Positions 15,999 to 24,713 of a stretch of DNA of 64,000 bases are shown here, piece by piece (within the stretch, counting starts at the first letter, position 1; the number at the start of each line of letters is the position of its first letter). The stretch lies in assembly GCA_036656615.1 (NCBI GenBank), contig JAVXHY010000004.1, forward strand, positions 1 to 64,000, written 5' to 3'. Position numbers and translations under genes: made by a program. The DNA comes from CAUPWF01 sp036656615. GTDB taxonomy: Bacteria; Bacillota; Clostridia; Lachnospirales; Lachnospiraceae. The notes under the pieces are model-generated. The model made no database searches. It saw only the letters and a list, made by a program, of their open reading frames with translations, and was not told where the DNA came from.

Positions 15999-16649
15999 GT
16001 GAAGACAAAAGAAGAATTATTAAAGGAATTATCAGATTTTGTATTTGAAATGGAAGATGAAGAAGTGGTGGATGCAGTGAAAGAATATATTGCATGTGGC
16101 TATGATCCTCAAGAAGGCATGTTAAGTGGTCTGGTAGATGGAATGAAAAGAGCCAGTGCATTATATGAAGAAGGAGAGTATTTCGTTCCAGAATTGATTG
16201 TATGTTCGGATGCTATGTATGCGGGAATTGAAGAGTTTCAAAAATATTTGCCAGATACAGTTCAGGCAAGTACTGGTAAGGTGGTCATTGGTGTGGTAGA
16301 AGGAGATACCCATGATATTGGTAAGAATTTAGTTCGAATTATGCTGGAAACAGGTGGGTTTGAGGTATGTGATCTTGGAAGAGATGTAGCATTAGATAAA
16401 TTTGTAGATTATATCAGAGATCATGAGGTCCATATTTTGTGTATGTCATCTCTAATGACAACGACTATGCCGGGAATGGGTACTGTTATTGAAAAGCTAA
16501 AGGAAGCAGGACTTCGAGACAAGGTAAAGGTTATGGTTGGAGGTGCACCGGTATCTCCTGCATTTGCAGAACGAATCGGTGCGGATAAATATACCAAAAG
16601 TGCAATTGAAGCAGTGGAGTTTGCAAAGAAAATAATGGGAGTAGCATAG
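15999..16649 (+). CDS. corrinoid protein (MtaC/MtbC-type, B12-binding)
   Basis: GTG 15999 is the start, eight bases behind AGGAGAA. The 216 residues have the two parts typical of methyltransferase corrinoid proteins: a helical B12-binding cap (about 1-90) and a Rossmann-like B12 domain with GDTHDIGKN, whose His105 is the lower axial cobalt ligand. SSLMTTTMPGM and GGAPVS complete the pocket. In such systems it carries a methyl group between a substrate-specific methyltransferase and a UroD-type acceptor methyltransferase. It is followed after 11 bases by the first UroD-type gene. Confidence 0.93.
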   Translation: MKTKEELLKELSDFVFEMEDEEVVDAVKEYIACGYDPQEGMLSGLVDGMKRASALYEEGEYFVPELIVCSDAMYAGIEEFQKYLPDTVQASTGKVVIGVVEGDTHDIGKNLVRIMLETGGFEVCDLGRDVALDKFVDYIRDHEVHILCMSSLMTTTMPGMGTVIEKLKEAGLRDKVKVMVGGAPVSPAFAERIGADKYTKSAIEAVEFAKKIMGVA

Positions 16650-16660
16650 GAGGACGTATC

Positions 16661-17695
16661 ATGATGGGTAAAAGGGAAGCGGTAAAAGCAATTTTAGAAG
16701 GAAAAGGAGCAGATAGAATCCCAATTATTATGAATGCATTTTCACTCCCAGTAGCGCGATATGGATATACCATACCCGAGGTTGTCATGAGTCCAGAAAA
16801 AATGACGGAATGTATGGTAGGAACAAGACAAGCCTTGGGATATGATGGACTATGCGCCGGTTCCTATGGAGGGATTGCAAGAATGATGGGTGGTCATCTG
16901 CCAAATCGTGAAGGTGAGATTGTAGGGGACGGGGATGATGTGGTACATACCCTAGATGATATAAAGAAGCTAAGGCCTTTTGATGTGAATCAATGTATGG
17001 GTATGAAAAATATGTTGAAAACCATAGAGTTGATGAGAAAGGCAGAGCCAGATGAACCGATTTTTACAATTGTTCATGTACCGGCTGCAGTTGCTTTTAC
17101 CTTAATGGGTGCAAAACCTGCTTTTAAGGCGATGATTAAGAATCCAGAGTTATTTCGTGCATTATCGGATTATGTGGAAGATGCAGTTGTAGAATCTTGT
17201 AAAGTTCTAACGGATGCGGGATTGGATTTCTTATGGTTTCCTATGCCCAATTTTGGAGGCTGCTGCATTTCGAGAAAATCATATGAGAAATGTATTTCTG
17301 AGAGTAATATACGTGCTAATAAGAAGATTAAAGATTATGGTGCAAAAATTATTATACATACCTGTGGCCCATACGATGACCGATTTGATTTGGTTCTGAA
17401 AGAGTCTGGGGATGCGTGGCATTTATCAGATACACAAACAAAGAAAGTGAAAGATGAGTATGGAACCCAGGTGTCGTTAATGGGAACTATTCCATGTTGT
17501 TCGGTTCTGATGGATGGAACGAAAGAAGAAGTATATCAGTTCGCATATCAAGAATGTATGGATGGAGCAAGAGATGGACGTTTTATTCTAAGTGGAGATT
17601 GTGATGTATCACCTCTTACCCCAGATGAAAATATACGTGCCACGGTACAAGCAGCTAAAGATGCCGAAAAAGTGTTATTTGCACATTCCATCTAG
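16661..17695 (+). CDS. UroD-family corrinoid methyltransferase (MtaA-like), first of three
   Basis: The 344 residues belong to the uroporphyrinogen decarboxylase superfamily branch of methylcobamide methyltransferases. A zinc-type motif IIHTCGP (His and Cys) and a later Cys in LSGDCDVSPLTP are present, as in MtaA and related enzymes. GGAGGA lies before ATG 16661; an ATG three bases later is equally possible. The neighbours are the corrinoid protein upstream and two divergent family members downstream, so one of the three should load and another unload the corrinoid. Substrate and acceptor are unknown. Confidence 0.88.
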   Translation: MMGKREAVKAILEGKGADRIPIIMNAFSLPVARYGYTIPEVVMSPEKMTECMVGTRQALGYDGLCAGSYGGIARMMGGHLPNREGEIVGDGDDVVHTLDDIKKLRPFDVNQCMGMKNMLKTIELMRKAEPDEPIFTIVHVPAAVAFTLMGAKPAFKAMIKNPELFRALSDYVEDAVVESCKVLTDAGLDFLWFPMPNFGGCCISRKSYEKCISESNIRANKKIKDYGAKIIIHTCGPYDDRFDLVLKESGDAWHLSDTQTKKVKDEYGTQVSLMGTIPCCSVLMDGTKEEVYQFAYQECMDGARDGRFILSGDCDVSPLTPDENIRATVQAAKDAEKVLFAHSI

Positions 17696-17734
17696 ATTAT
17701 ATGAGTTCAAAGGAAGTAAAGATAGGAGAAAATC

Positions 17735-18610
17735 ATGGGAGAAATGAGGGATTTTAAATGTACATATGGTAATTCGGCAGGCATAAATGAAGAAGTAACC
17801 AAGGGGCTTGGGTTGCAATTCCCGGATGTACACATGCATTGTGATACAATGGTTCAGCTTTCCAAAGCACTAAAAAAGCACGATGGAGCATCTTTTTGTT
17901 TACTGCCATTTTGTCATACTGTGGAAGCAGAAGCCTTGGGCGGAATCATTAATTATGGAAATGATATAACGGGACCAAGAGCCAAGGACTATATTTGCAG
18001 TACCGTAGAGGAAGTATTGGAATTACCAGAGATAGACTTGACAAAGGGCAGGATCCATGAGGTACTTCTTGCCTGTCAGGAGTTGAGACAACAGGGAGAA
18101 CATGTGATATTAGAGGTATCTGGACCTTTTACTATTTTAAATGTGTTGATTGATGCAACATATGTGTTCAAAGGGATGCGAAAAAAACCGGAAGTTATGA
18201 AAAAGGTATTCTGGAAGCTTGGAACAGAAATTTTGAAGTTTATAGAAGAGGCTAAGAAATATGGTGTAGATATGATCAGCTATGCAGATTCTTCTGGTGG
18301 ATTAAATATTCTGGGACCCAAAATGTCGGAACAAGTAGTAGAAGAGTTTACATATGATTTTCTCATAAAAGTGGAAGAAAAAGTGGATAATCAGATGCTG
18401 GTACTGCTTTGCCCTAAGACTACGTATGCTTTGATTGGAACCGAAAAAGCAGTTTTTAAGGAAAGACAGTTATCTCAACCCATGAGTTATGGTGAGGGTT
18501 GCATTGAAATGATTGGTAAGGCAAGGTTTGCAGGACAAATGTGCATAAACAATGTGGGATATCAATTAAAGAATGGTAAGTTTAAAGAAGTGAAATTGAA
18601 TGAAAACTAA
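17735..18610 (+). CDS. UroD-family protein with altered zinc motif, second of three
   Basis: The 291 residues resemble the two flanking UroD-type proteins but are about 45 residues shorter, chiefly at the N-terminus. The usual His-x-Cys of the metal site is replaced by LLCPKTT, keeping the Cys but losing the His; the late Cys remains in QMCINN. It may use a different metal geometry, act as a structural partner, or have another substrate. AGGAGAA precedes the start. It keeps an intact frame and sits in the middle of the operon, so it is unlikely to be decaying. Confidence 0.8.
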   Translation: MGEMRDFKCTYGNSAGINEEVTKGLGLQFPDVHMHCDTMVQLSKALKKHDGASFCLLPFCHTVEAEALGGIINYGNDITGPRAKDYICSTVEEVLELPEIDLTKGRIHEVLLACQELRQQGEHVILEVSGPFTILNVLIDATYVFKGMRKKPEVMKKVFWKLGTEILKFIEEAKKYGVDMISYADSSGGLNILGPKMSEQVVEEFTYDFLIKVEEKVDNQMLVLLCPKTTYALIGTEKAVFKERQLSQPMSYGEGCIEMIGKARFAGQMCINNVGYQLKNGKFKEVKLNEN

Positions 18611-18631
18611 AGTAAAAATGGAGGATAAAAC

Positions 18632-19648
18632 ATGTGGACACCAAAAGAACGCTTACAATGTGTATTGAATGGTAATGAGGCAGACCGACCACCATGTATA
18701 TGTCCCGGTGGTATGATGAACATGGTAACATCAGAGTTAATGGATTCCGTATCTATATTTATGCCAGAAGCACATACCAATGCAAGACAAATGGCAGAAC
18801 TTACCAAGGCGGTGTATGATAAGGGCTGTTTTGAGAATTACGGAGTTCCTTTCTGTATGACAGTGGAAGCTGAAGAAATGGGAGCAAAGGTAGATATGGG
18901 CTCTCGTATATATGAACCTCATGTGGTGGAGTATGCAATGGATTCTGTTTGTGATTGGGAGAAATTAACTGGCATTGACTTGATGGCAGGAAGAACTAAG
19001 GTGGTGCTTGATGCCATTCGTATTTTAAAAGAAGAAACCAATGACGTTCCAATTGTTGGGAATCTAACAGGTCCAATTAGTACAGCAAGTTCGGTTATGG
19101 AGCCGGTTATTTTTTATAAAGAATTGCGTAAGAAGAATAAAGAAGCCCATGCTTACATGAAATTCATTACAGACCAATTGATTATATTTGGCAGGGCACA
19201 AATTGAAGCGGGAGCTGACGTAATTGCCATTTCAGATCCAAGTGGAACTGGGGAGATATTGGGACCGAATTATTTTAGAGAGTTTGCAGTAACCTATATT
19301 AATCAATTGTTAGATGGTCTTCAAAATGAAAAAATGGGGACAATTGTACATATTTGTGGACAGATGAATCCAGTCTATGAAGAAGTGAAGGAAGTTCACA
19401 GTAGTGTTTTGAGTTTTGATTCTGTAGTATCTATGAAGGAAGCAAGGAAAAATCTTGGAAATCGCGTATTAATGGGCAATGTAAGTACCTATGCTTTGGA
19501 ATTTGGTGACACAGAACGTGTGAAAAACTTGACAAATGGATGTGTGAAAAGTGGTTCTAACATTATTTCCCCAGCCTGTGGACTTGGAATGAGATCTCCA
19601 CTTGAAAATGTACAGGCAATTCTAGAATGTCTGAAGGAGGACGCATAG
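18632..19648 (+). CDS. UroD-family corrinoid methyltransferase, third of three
   Basis: The 338 residues show the complete motif set: N-terminal MWTPKERLQCVLNG start, a long TIM-barrel core, TIVHICGQMNP (His-x-Cys) and a late Cys in SPACGLG. This is the MtaA/MtbA-like type of cobamide:thiol or cobamide:tetrahydrofolate methyltransferase. The next gene starts one base after its stop, showing a tight operon with the activator. It is only distantly similar to the first UroD gene, which suggests that the two act on different sides of the corrinoid protein. Confidence 0.88.
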   Translation: MWTPKERLQCVLNGNEADRPPCICPGGMMNMVTSELMDSVSIFMPEAHTNARQMAELTKAVYDKGCFENYGVPFCMTVEAEEMGAKVDMGSRIYEPHVVEYAMDSVCDWEKLTGIDLMAGRTKVVLDAIRILKEETNDVPIVGNLTGPISTASSVMEPVIFYKELRKKNKEAHAYMKFITDQLIIFGRAQIEAGADVIAISDPSGTGEILGPNYFREFAVTYINQLLDGLQNEKMGTIVHICGQMNPVYEEVKEVHSSVLSFDSVVSMKEARKNLGNRVLMGNVSTYALEFGDTERVKNLTNGCVKSGSNIISPACGLGMRSPLENVQAILECLKEDA

Positions 19649-19649
19649 T

Positions 19650-21245
19650 ATGGCATCGGTAATGGTCAGACAGACTGGTGAAAAGATTATTTGTACAGAA
19701 GGGGCAAATCTTTTGCAAACTTTATTGGAGTTCGGAATTTTTGTGGATAATCCATGTAGTGGTAAAGGTATCTGTGGAAAATGTAAGGTAAAAGTACTCT
19801 CTAATAATAGAGCACCTATGTCAGAAACAGAGAAAAATTCACTGAAGTTGGAAGAAATAGAGCAAGGTGTTCGTCTTTCTTGTATGACAGAAGTACATGG
19901 GAATATAGAAATTGAGTTGCTTACAAAAGAACGAAAACATAAAGTACTGACAGAAGGTTATATACCGGAATTTAAAAAGGATGAGTTTGACAATGGATAT
20001 GGTATCGCAATTGATATTGGGACAACTACAGTTGTAACGGCATTGATTGACCTGAAAACTGGAGAAGAACTTGCTCATGCATCTATGATAAATGCACAGA
20101 AGCATTTTGGCTTGGATGTACTTACAAGAATCACCTATGAATATGAAAATCCAGAGAATGGGATTCAAGAGTTAAAGCATGCCATTGTTCATTCTATCAA
20201 TATGATGATACATGAGGTATGTCTAAAATCAAAAGTAGATAAAAAAGACATTTGTGAGATTGATGTAGCAGCTAATTGTACCATGACTCATATGTTGTTA
20301 GGAGTAGATGCACGTTCTATTGGAAAGTCCCCTTATAAGCCAGAATTCACAGATGCAAAAGAGATATTTGCAAGAGAGATTGGTATAGAGGTAGGAGAAG
20401 AAACCAGATTATATTGCTTGCCACAGGTATCCGCATATATTGGTGCAGATATTGTGGCTGGAACATATGTCTGTGAGCTTCACGAGGAAACCGGTAATGT
20501 TCTATTTATTGATATTGGAACGAATGGAGAAATTGTGTTGGCAAGTCAGGGAAAACTCCTATGTTGTTCTTGTGCTGCCGGTCCTGCACTTGAAGGAATG
20601 AATATCAGTTCCGGAATGAGAGCGGCAGAGGGTGCAGTGGAGGATGTGAAAATTACAGAAGAAGAAATAAAGCTTACTACCATCGGTGAGCAGGAGCCAG
20701 CAGGAATATGTGGAAGTGGAATCCTCGCGGTAGTAAAAGAACTTTTAAGGACAGGGATTGTAAAGAAGACCGGTGTTTTTGTAAAAAAAGATAAGTTAGA
20801 TGAAGCGGATTATCGCTATCCTATGATTCGTATGAATGGAACAAAACGGGAATTCATTTTACATCAAGAACCAGAATTACTTGTTACTCAAGGCGATGTC
20901 AGGCAGGTACAGCTTGCCAAAGGTGCTATTTTATCAGGATTTGTAGCACTTTTAAATAAAGCAGAAATTGCAATGGAAGAATTAGATAAAGTTATGATTG
21001 CCGGACAATTCGGAGCACATTTGCCAGTAGAATCCTTGGTTGGTACCGGAATTTTACCGGAGGCAGTCAAAGATAAGTTGGTTTATGTTGGCAATTCATC
21101 AAAGACAGGGGCATATATGTCATTGATGTCTAAGAAAGTAAAACGTGAAATAGAAAAGTTGGCAGAGAAAATGGAATATATGGAACTGGCAGAAACAGAG
21201 AATTATGAAAAAATTTTTACAGAAAGCATGATGTTTCCACAATAG
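19650..21245 (+). CDS. RACo-like reductive activator of corrinoid protein (ASKHA, DUF4445)
   Basis: The 531 residues start with a plant-type 2Fe-2S ferredoxin domain (Cys36, Cys42, Cys45 in NPCSGKGICGKCK and Cys78 in RLSCMTE). A linker and an ASKHA ATPase domain follow: AIDIGTTTVV phosphate-1 motif, LFIDIGTNGEIV phosphate-2 and CAAGPALEG. Proteins of this build reduce inactive Co(II) corrinoid to Co(I) using ATP, and accompany corrinoid methyltransferases. It completes the module (CobW, corrinoid protein, three UroD-type proteins, activator). The stop TAG overlaps the following hairpin. Confidence 0.92.
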   Translation: MASVMVRQTGEKIICTEGANLLQTLLEFGIFVDNPCSGKGICGKCKVKVLSNNRAPMSETEKNSLKLEEIEQGVRLSCMTEVHGNIEIELLTKERKHKVLTEGYIPEFKKDEFDNGYGIAIDIGTTTVVTALIDLKTGEELAHASMINAQKHFGLDVLTRITYEYENPENGIQELKHAIVHSINMMIHEVCLKSKVDKKDICEIDVAANCTMTHMLLGVDARSIGKSPYKPEFTDAKEIFAREIGIEVGEETRLYCLPQVSAYIGADIVAGTYVCELHEETGNVLFIDIGTNGEIVLASQGKLLCCSCAAGPALEGMNISSGMRAAEGAVEDVKITEEEIKLTTIGEQEPAGICGSGILAVVKELLRTGIVKKTGVFVKKDKLDEADYRYPMIRMNGTKREFILHQEPELLVTQGDVRQVQLAKGAILSGFVALLNKAEIAMEELDKVMIAGQFGAHLPVESLVGTGILPEAVKDKLVYVGNSSKTGAYMSLMSKKVKREIEKLAEKMEYMELAETENYEKIFTESMMFPQ

Positions 21246-21273
21246 TATTTCTAACGATACGATTAGAAATACT
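21244..21273. promoter_or_regulatory. 11-bp perfect hairpin at the end of the corrinoid operon
   Basis: AGTATTTCTAA and TTAGAAATACT flank an 8-nt loop immediately at the activator stop codon. There is no T run after it, so RNA processing or stabilisation is more likely than termination. Confidence 0.5.
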
Positions 21274-21290
21274 ATAAAGAGGTAAGAAAA

Positions 21291-21332
21291 ATGAGCATAA
21301 AAGAAGAATTAAAACAGTGGATTTATGATTGA
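21291..21332 (+). pseudogene. 13-codon reading frame, possible gene relic
   Basis: A frame ATG AGC ATA AAA ... TGA encodes MSIKEELKQWIYD behind AGAGG. It looks like the first residues of a longer protein cut short. No continuation is found in the other frames, so it is a remnant or chance. Confidence 0.2.
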
Positions 21333-21391
21333 TATTATTACAAATTCTAGTTATAATGTACAATGGAAGAAATTAGAGAGAAGGTACCAAA

Positions 21392-22054
21392 ATGACGAAA
21401 CAAAAACGTTCCATTCCAAAGCAAATAGAACTTGTATTTGATGTGCTTTACTTAATCACAGCTATTTTAATTGGAGGCTATTTATTGTTTACCTCTAAAG
21501 GAAATTTTGCTAGAATGCTTTGGGGAATAATGTCCCTGACATTGGCTTTTGGAGATTCTTTTCATCTTGTTCCGCGCATTTTAGCAGCAGCTACTGGGAA
21601 TGAAACATATTTTTGGAATGCAATGGGAATTGGTAAAATGCTTACATCCATTACCATGACTTTCTTTTATGGCTTATTATGGCATTGTGGACTTCTATTA
21701 TTTTCAGAGAATTTAATGATACTAACAGTGGTAATTTGGATCCTGGCAATTATGCGTATTACACTTTGCTTGTTACCGCAAAACAAATGGACTGGCAGAC
21801 CCCCAAGTTATAAATGGGGTATTTATCGAAATATACCCTTTGTTATAATGGGGATTATGGTGCTGCTATTTTTTGCAGTTTGTGGTGGGTCGCAATTACC
21901 ACAATTGAGGTTTATTTGGCTTGCAATTTTACTTAGCTTTGCATTTTATATTCCAGTGGTATTAGGTGCGAATAAAAATCCGAAGCTAGGAATGCTGATG
22001 CTTCCGAAAACACTTGCATATGTATGGATCATTTGTATGGGATTAGGATTGTAA
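21392..22054 (+). CDS. six-to-seven-helix membrane protein of unknown function
   Basis: The 220 residues form about six or seven membrane helices with short loops, after a basic N-terminus (MTKQKRSIPKQIE). AGAGAGAAGG lies before the start. I do not recognise the family. A His in FHLVPR and another in LLWHCG lie in or near helices and could bind a cofactor. The gene stands alone between the corrinoid operon and a gene relic. Confidence 0.75.
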   Translation: MTKQKRSIPKQIELVFDVLYLITAILIGGYLLFTSKGNFARMLWGIMSLTLAFGDSFHLVPRILAAATGNETYFWNAMGIGKMLTSITMTFFYGLLWHCGLLLFSENLMILTVVIWILAIMRITLCLLPQNKWTGRPPSYKWGIYRNIPFVIMGIMVLLFFAVCGGSQLPQLRFIWLAILLSFAFYIPVVLGANKNPKLGMLMLPKTLAYVWIICMGLGL

Positions 22055-22068
22055 CGAAAGAAAGACAC

Positions 22069-22326
22069 CTATTGTTTTAGCAACTGCAATATGGCATCCA
22101 TTGTATTGTCCAAATTTTCATTGCTATAATGCTTGCTGATTTGAAAATCCACTGCTTTACGGTTCATACTAAATATGGAGGTTACACCCCAATCATAAAA
22201 TTTCTCAACATCATCTTCCACACAGCCAGCGACTATGGTGATGGGAATATGATGTTTTTTTACGTGCTGAGCAATTCCAATTCATCTCCAATTAGGTTGT
22301 TTGTTTTGATGTTACTTGCAGCATAG
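22069..22326 (-). pseudogene. glycerate kinase C-terminal remnant
   Basis: Reading the minus strand from about 22295 to the TAG at 22069 gives IAQHVKKHHIPITIVAG, CVEDDVEKFYDWGVTSIF and SMNRKAVDFQ, followed by NLDNTMDAILQLLKQ. This is the typical C-terminus of glycerate kinase (GarK/GlxK family). Just upstream the frame is interrupted by TGA at about 22284, and no start or N-terminal two-thirds can be found, so only a relic of about 75-85 codons remains. The plus-strand frame over the same bases is a shadow. Confidence 0.7.
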
Positions 22327-22449
22327 CAGATAGAGGTTGTAAAAAAAATGAAAACGTGATAAGTTGAAAAAAGAATCTGTCATTTGAAATTAAGAAATTG
22401 ATAGAAAATGAAGGTTATAAATTATAAAGAAAATTTAGGAGGAAGATAA

Positions 22450-23145
22450 ATGTTAGAAGAATTAAAAGAAAAAGTATTTGAAGCAAATATGATGTTGCCT
22501 AAATATGGACTCGTTACTTTTACTTGGGGAAATGTAAGTGCAATAGATAGAGTGTCTGGATTGTTCGTAATTAAACCAAGTGGAATAGACTATGAAAAAT
22601 TAACAAGAGATGACATGGTGGTTGTGAATTTGAATGGAGAAAAAGTAGAGGGAACATACAACCCATCTTCTGATACGGCAACCCATGCAGAACTTTATCG
22701 TGCATTTTCAAAAATTGGAGGAATTGTACATACACATTCTTCGTGGGCAACTAGCTGGGCACAAGCAGGGAGAGGTATTCCTTGCTATGGGACAACCCAT
22801 GCAGATTATATGTATGGAGAAGTACCTTGTATTAGAAATCTTACAAAAGATGAAATAGAAGAAGCTTATGAAAAAAATACAGGACGTTTAATTGTCGATT
22901 TTTTTCAAAACAAAGATTATATATCAATGCCAGCAGTGCTTTGCAAAAATCATGGACCATTTACTTGGGGAAAAGATGCTAAAGAAGCGGTTCACAATGC
23001 AGTAGTGTTAGAAGAAGTTGCAAAAATGGCAGCACATTGCGAACTGCTTCAACCACAGAATGATCCGGCACCACAGGAGTTACAGGATAAGCACTACCAA
23101 CGTAAGCATGGTCCAAATGCATATTATGGAAATTCGCCCAAATAA
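22450..23145 (+). CDS. araD: L-ribulose-5-phosphate 4-epimerase (AraD/SgbE/UlaF type)
   Basis: The 231 residues equal the length of E. coli AraD. The class II aldolase/epimerase fold is shown by FTWGNVSAID, KPSGIDYE, SSDTATHAELY, the zinc histidines in VHTHSSWA, GTTHADYMYGEVPC and NHGPFTWG. The TTHADYxYG motif distinguishes pentulose-5-phosphate 4-epimerases from aldolases. It converts L-ribulose 5-phosphate to D-xylulose 5-phosphate. Together with the UlaE/SgbU-like epimerase and LyxK-like kinase downstream it forms the L-xylulose pathway. GGAGGAAG precedes the start. The convergent rpiB gene lies beyond a shared hairpin. Confidence 0.93.
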   Translation: MLEELKEKVFEANMMLPKYGLVTFTWGNVSAIDRVSGLFVIKPSGIDYEKLTRDDMVVVNLNGEKVEGTYNPSSDTATHAELYRAFSKIGGIVHTHSSWATSWAQAGRGIPCYGTTHADYMYGEVPCIRNLTKDEIEEAYEKNTGRLIVDFFQNKDYISMPAVLCKNHGPFTWGKDAKEAVHNAVVLEEVAKMAAHCELLQPQNDPAPQELQDKHYQRKHGPNAYYGNSPK

Positions 23146-23149
23146 AGTA

Positions 23150-23188
23150 ACATACCCCACCACTTTTGATATAAGTAGTGGGGTATGT
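23150..23188. terminator. hairpin between araD and convergent rpiB
   Basis: ACATACCCCACCACTT and AAGTAGTGGGGTATGT pair almost perfectly over about 16 bp. It has no T run in the plus direction and probably terminates or protects both convergent transcripts. Confidence 0.7.
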
Positions 23189-23195
23189 ATAGAAA

Positions 23196-23654
23196 TTATA
23201 TATTTTTGATATGTTCTTGCTCTAATTCGTTTATGCGGTCAACTTTTGGTGCAGAACCTCCACCTGCAAAATCGCATTTCAACCAAATATCTACCAAATA
23301 CTTGGCTAATTCTACACCAATGACTCTTTCTCCCATACACATGATTTGTGCATTATTGCTTTTGCGGGAGCGTTCTGTTGAAAAAGGATCATGGCAGACA
23401 GCAGCTCGTATTCCGGGTACTTTATTTGCACAGATTGACATCCCAATGCCAGTTCCACAAAAGAGAATTCCGCGGTCATAATCACCTTTAGCCACTGCAT
23501 CTGCCACAGCATAGGCTACATCTGGATATAGTACGACAGCCCCCTTATCAGCTCCGAAGTCTGTAAGCTCCAAATGTTCTCTTCCTTTTAAATAATTCAT
23601 GATTTCTACTTTTAAATTATAAGCTGCTTCATCGCAGCCAAATGCGATTTTCAT
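23196..23654 (-). CDS. rpiB: RpiB-family sugar-phosphate isomerase
   Basis: The 152 residues have the RpiB/LacAB fold signatures: GCDEAAYNLK at the N-terminus, GILFCGTGIGMSI (catalytic Cys), ANKVPGIRAAVCHD and NNAQIMCMGERVIG. The family includes ribose-5-phosphate isomerase B and the tetrose isomerases that make D-erythrose 4-phosphate from D-erythrulose 4-phosphate. The first residues (GCDEAAY rather than GSDHAGF) deviate from classical RpiB, where His or Asp sits in the active site; this favours a specialised member. AAGGAGG lies before the start. It is in a polyol/pentulose region, so the tetrose option deserves weight. Confidence 0.88.
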   Translation of the reverse strand: MKIAFGCDEAAYNLKVEIMNYLKGREHLELTDFGADKGAVVLYPDVAYAVADAVAKGDYDRGILFCGTGIGMSICANKVPGIRAAVCHDPFSTERSRKSNNAQIMCMGERVIGVELAKYLVDIWLKCDFAGGGSAPKVDRINELEQEHIKNI

Positions 23655-23773
23655 GGTGTCTGCCTCCTTGTGATATTGTAGATATAATTAGTTTCTTTGT
23701 TATTTATCATAAAAGACATAGAAAATGAAGTCAAGTATTATTCGGAAATAAATAATTTCATTTAAAGTTTGCG

Positions 23774-23802
23774 TTGAAAAGATACAAAGCTAAGGTTATA
23801 AT
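23774..23802 (+). promoter_or_regulatory. sigma-A promoter of the ulaE-lyxK-ROK operon
   Basis: TTGAAA (23774-23779) and TATAAT (23797-23802) are 17 bp apart. Transcription would begin near 23809, which decides the start of the following gene at ATG 23842. Confidence 0.7.
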
Positions 23803-23841
23803 TGTGTTGTGAATATTCGTGTAGTTATGAAAGGAGATAAA

Positions 23842-24699
23842 ATGAATATGTTTAGAGAGACGTACCGGCTAGGCATCTATGAGAAAGCATCACCTATAGA
23901 ACTAACATGGGAGGAACGACTTCAGAACGCAAAAGATTCTGGTTATGACTATCTAGAGATGAGTATTGATGAAACAGAGGAACGTATGTCTAGATTGGAT
24001 TGGACAAAGGAACAAATTGCAGAACTATTAGAGATACAAAGGAGGGTTGGTATTTCCATTGAGAGTATTTGCTTTAGTGCTCAACGGAAATATCCTCTTG
24101 GAAGCAAAATATGGGAAATAGAAGCAAAAGAATTGTTAAGAAAAGGAATTTTATTTGCAAAAGATATGGGAATTCGTATTATACAAACACAGGGTTATGA
24201 TTGCTATTATGAAGAAACTAGCAGTGAAGAAACAAGAGAGAGATTTTATCGGAATTTAGAAGAGGGAGTTATGTTTGCAGCACAACATGGAGTTGTTCTA
24301 GCTATGGAGACTATGGAAAATGATTTCATGAATACAATAGAAAAGACAATGAATGGTGTTAAAAGAATAAATTCGCCATATTTACAGGTATATCCAGATA
24401 TTGGAAATATATGGAATGCTACGACGGATATTCAAAAGGATATTCAAAAGGGAAATGGTCATATTGCAGCAGCACATTTAAAAGAAACTGTTCCAGGAAA
24501 ATTTCGTGAGATACCATTTGGAAGTGGACAGGTTGATTTTCCAGCTGCTATTTTGTGGTTGTATCAACAGGGAGTAAGAAGGTATGTAGCGGAATTTTGG
24601 TATAATGGAAAAACTGACTGGAAGGACATTATAAAATCAAATCGAATTTTCTTAGAGAGGCAATTTGAATTGGCGGAGTTGCGATTAATGCAAGTATAA
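23842..24699 (+). CDS. ulaE: L-ribulose-5-phosphate 3-epimerase (UlaE/SgbU type)
   Basis: The start is ATG 23842, behind AAAGGAG and downstream of the promoter. The 285 residues match UlaE/SgbU in length and motifs: LGIYEKASP, YLEMSIDETEERMSRLDW, SAQRKYPLGS, IQTQGYDCYYEE, QVYPDIGN and HLKETVPGKF. The TIM-barrel AP-endonuclease-2 fold uses Glu, Asp, His and Glu to bind a divalent metal. It interconverts L-xylulose 5-phosphate and L-ribulose 5-phosphate. It stands between araD and a LyxK-type kinase, so the pathway assignment is strong. The related LerI isomerases of tetritol catabolism share the fold and are the main alternative. Confidence 0.9.
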   Translation: MNMFRETYRLGIYEKASPIELTWEERLQNAKDSGYDYLEMSIDETEERMSRLDWTKEQIAELLEIQRRVGISIESICFSAQRKYPLGSKIWEIEAKELLRKGILFAKDMGIRIIQTQGYDCYYEETSSEETRERFYRNLEEGVMFAAQHGVVLAMETMENDFMNTIEKTMNGVKRINSPYLQVYPDIGNIWNATTDIQKDIQKGNGHIAAAHLKETVPGKFREIPFGSGQVDFPAAILWLYQQGVRRYVAEFWYNGKTDWKDIIKSNRIFLERQFELAELRLMQV

Positions 24700-24713
24700 T
24701 GGGAGGACTAAGG

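Noticed and set aside
22129..22326. Plus-strand 65-codon frame
   Set aside because: It is opposite the glycerate kinase remnant, whose minus-strand reading matches a known C-terminus.
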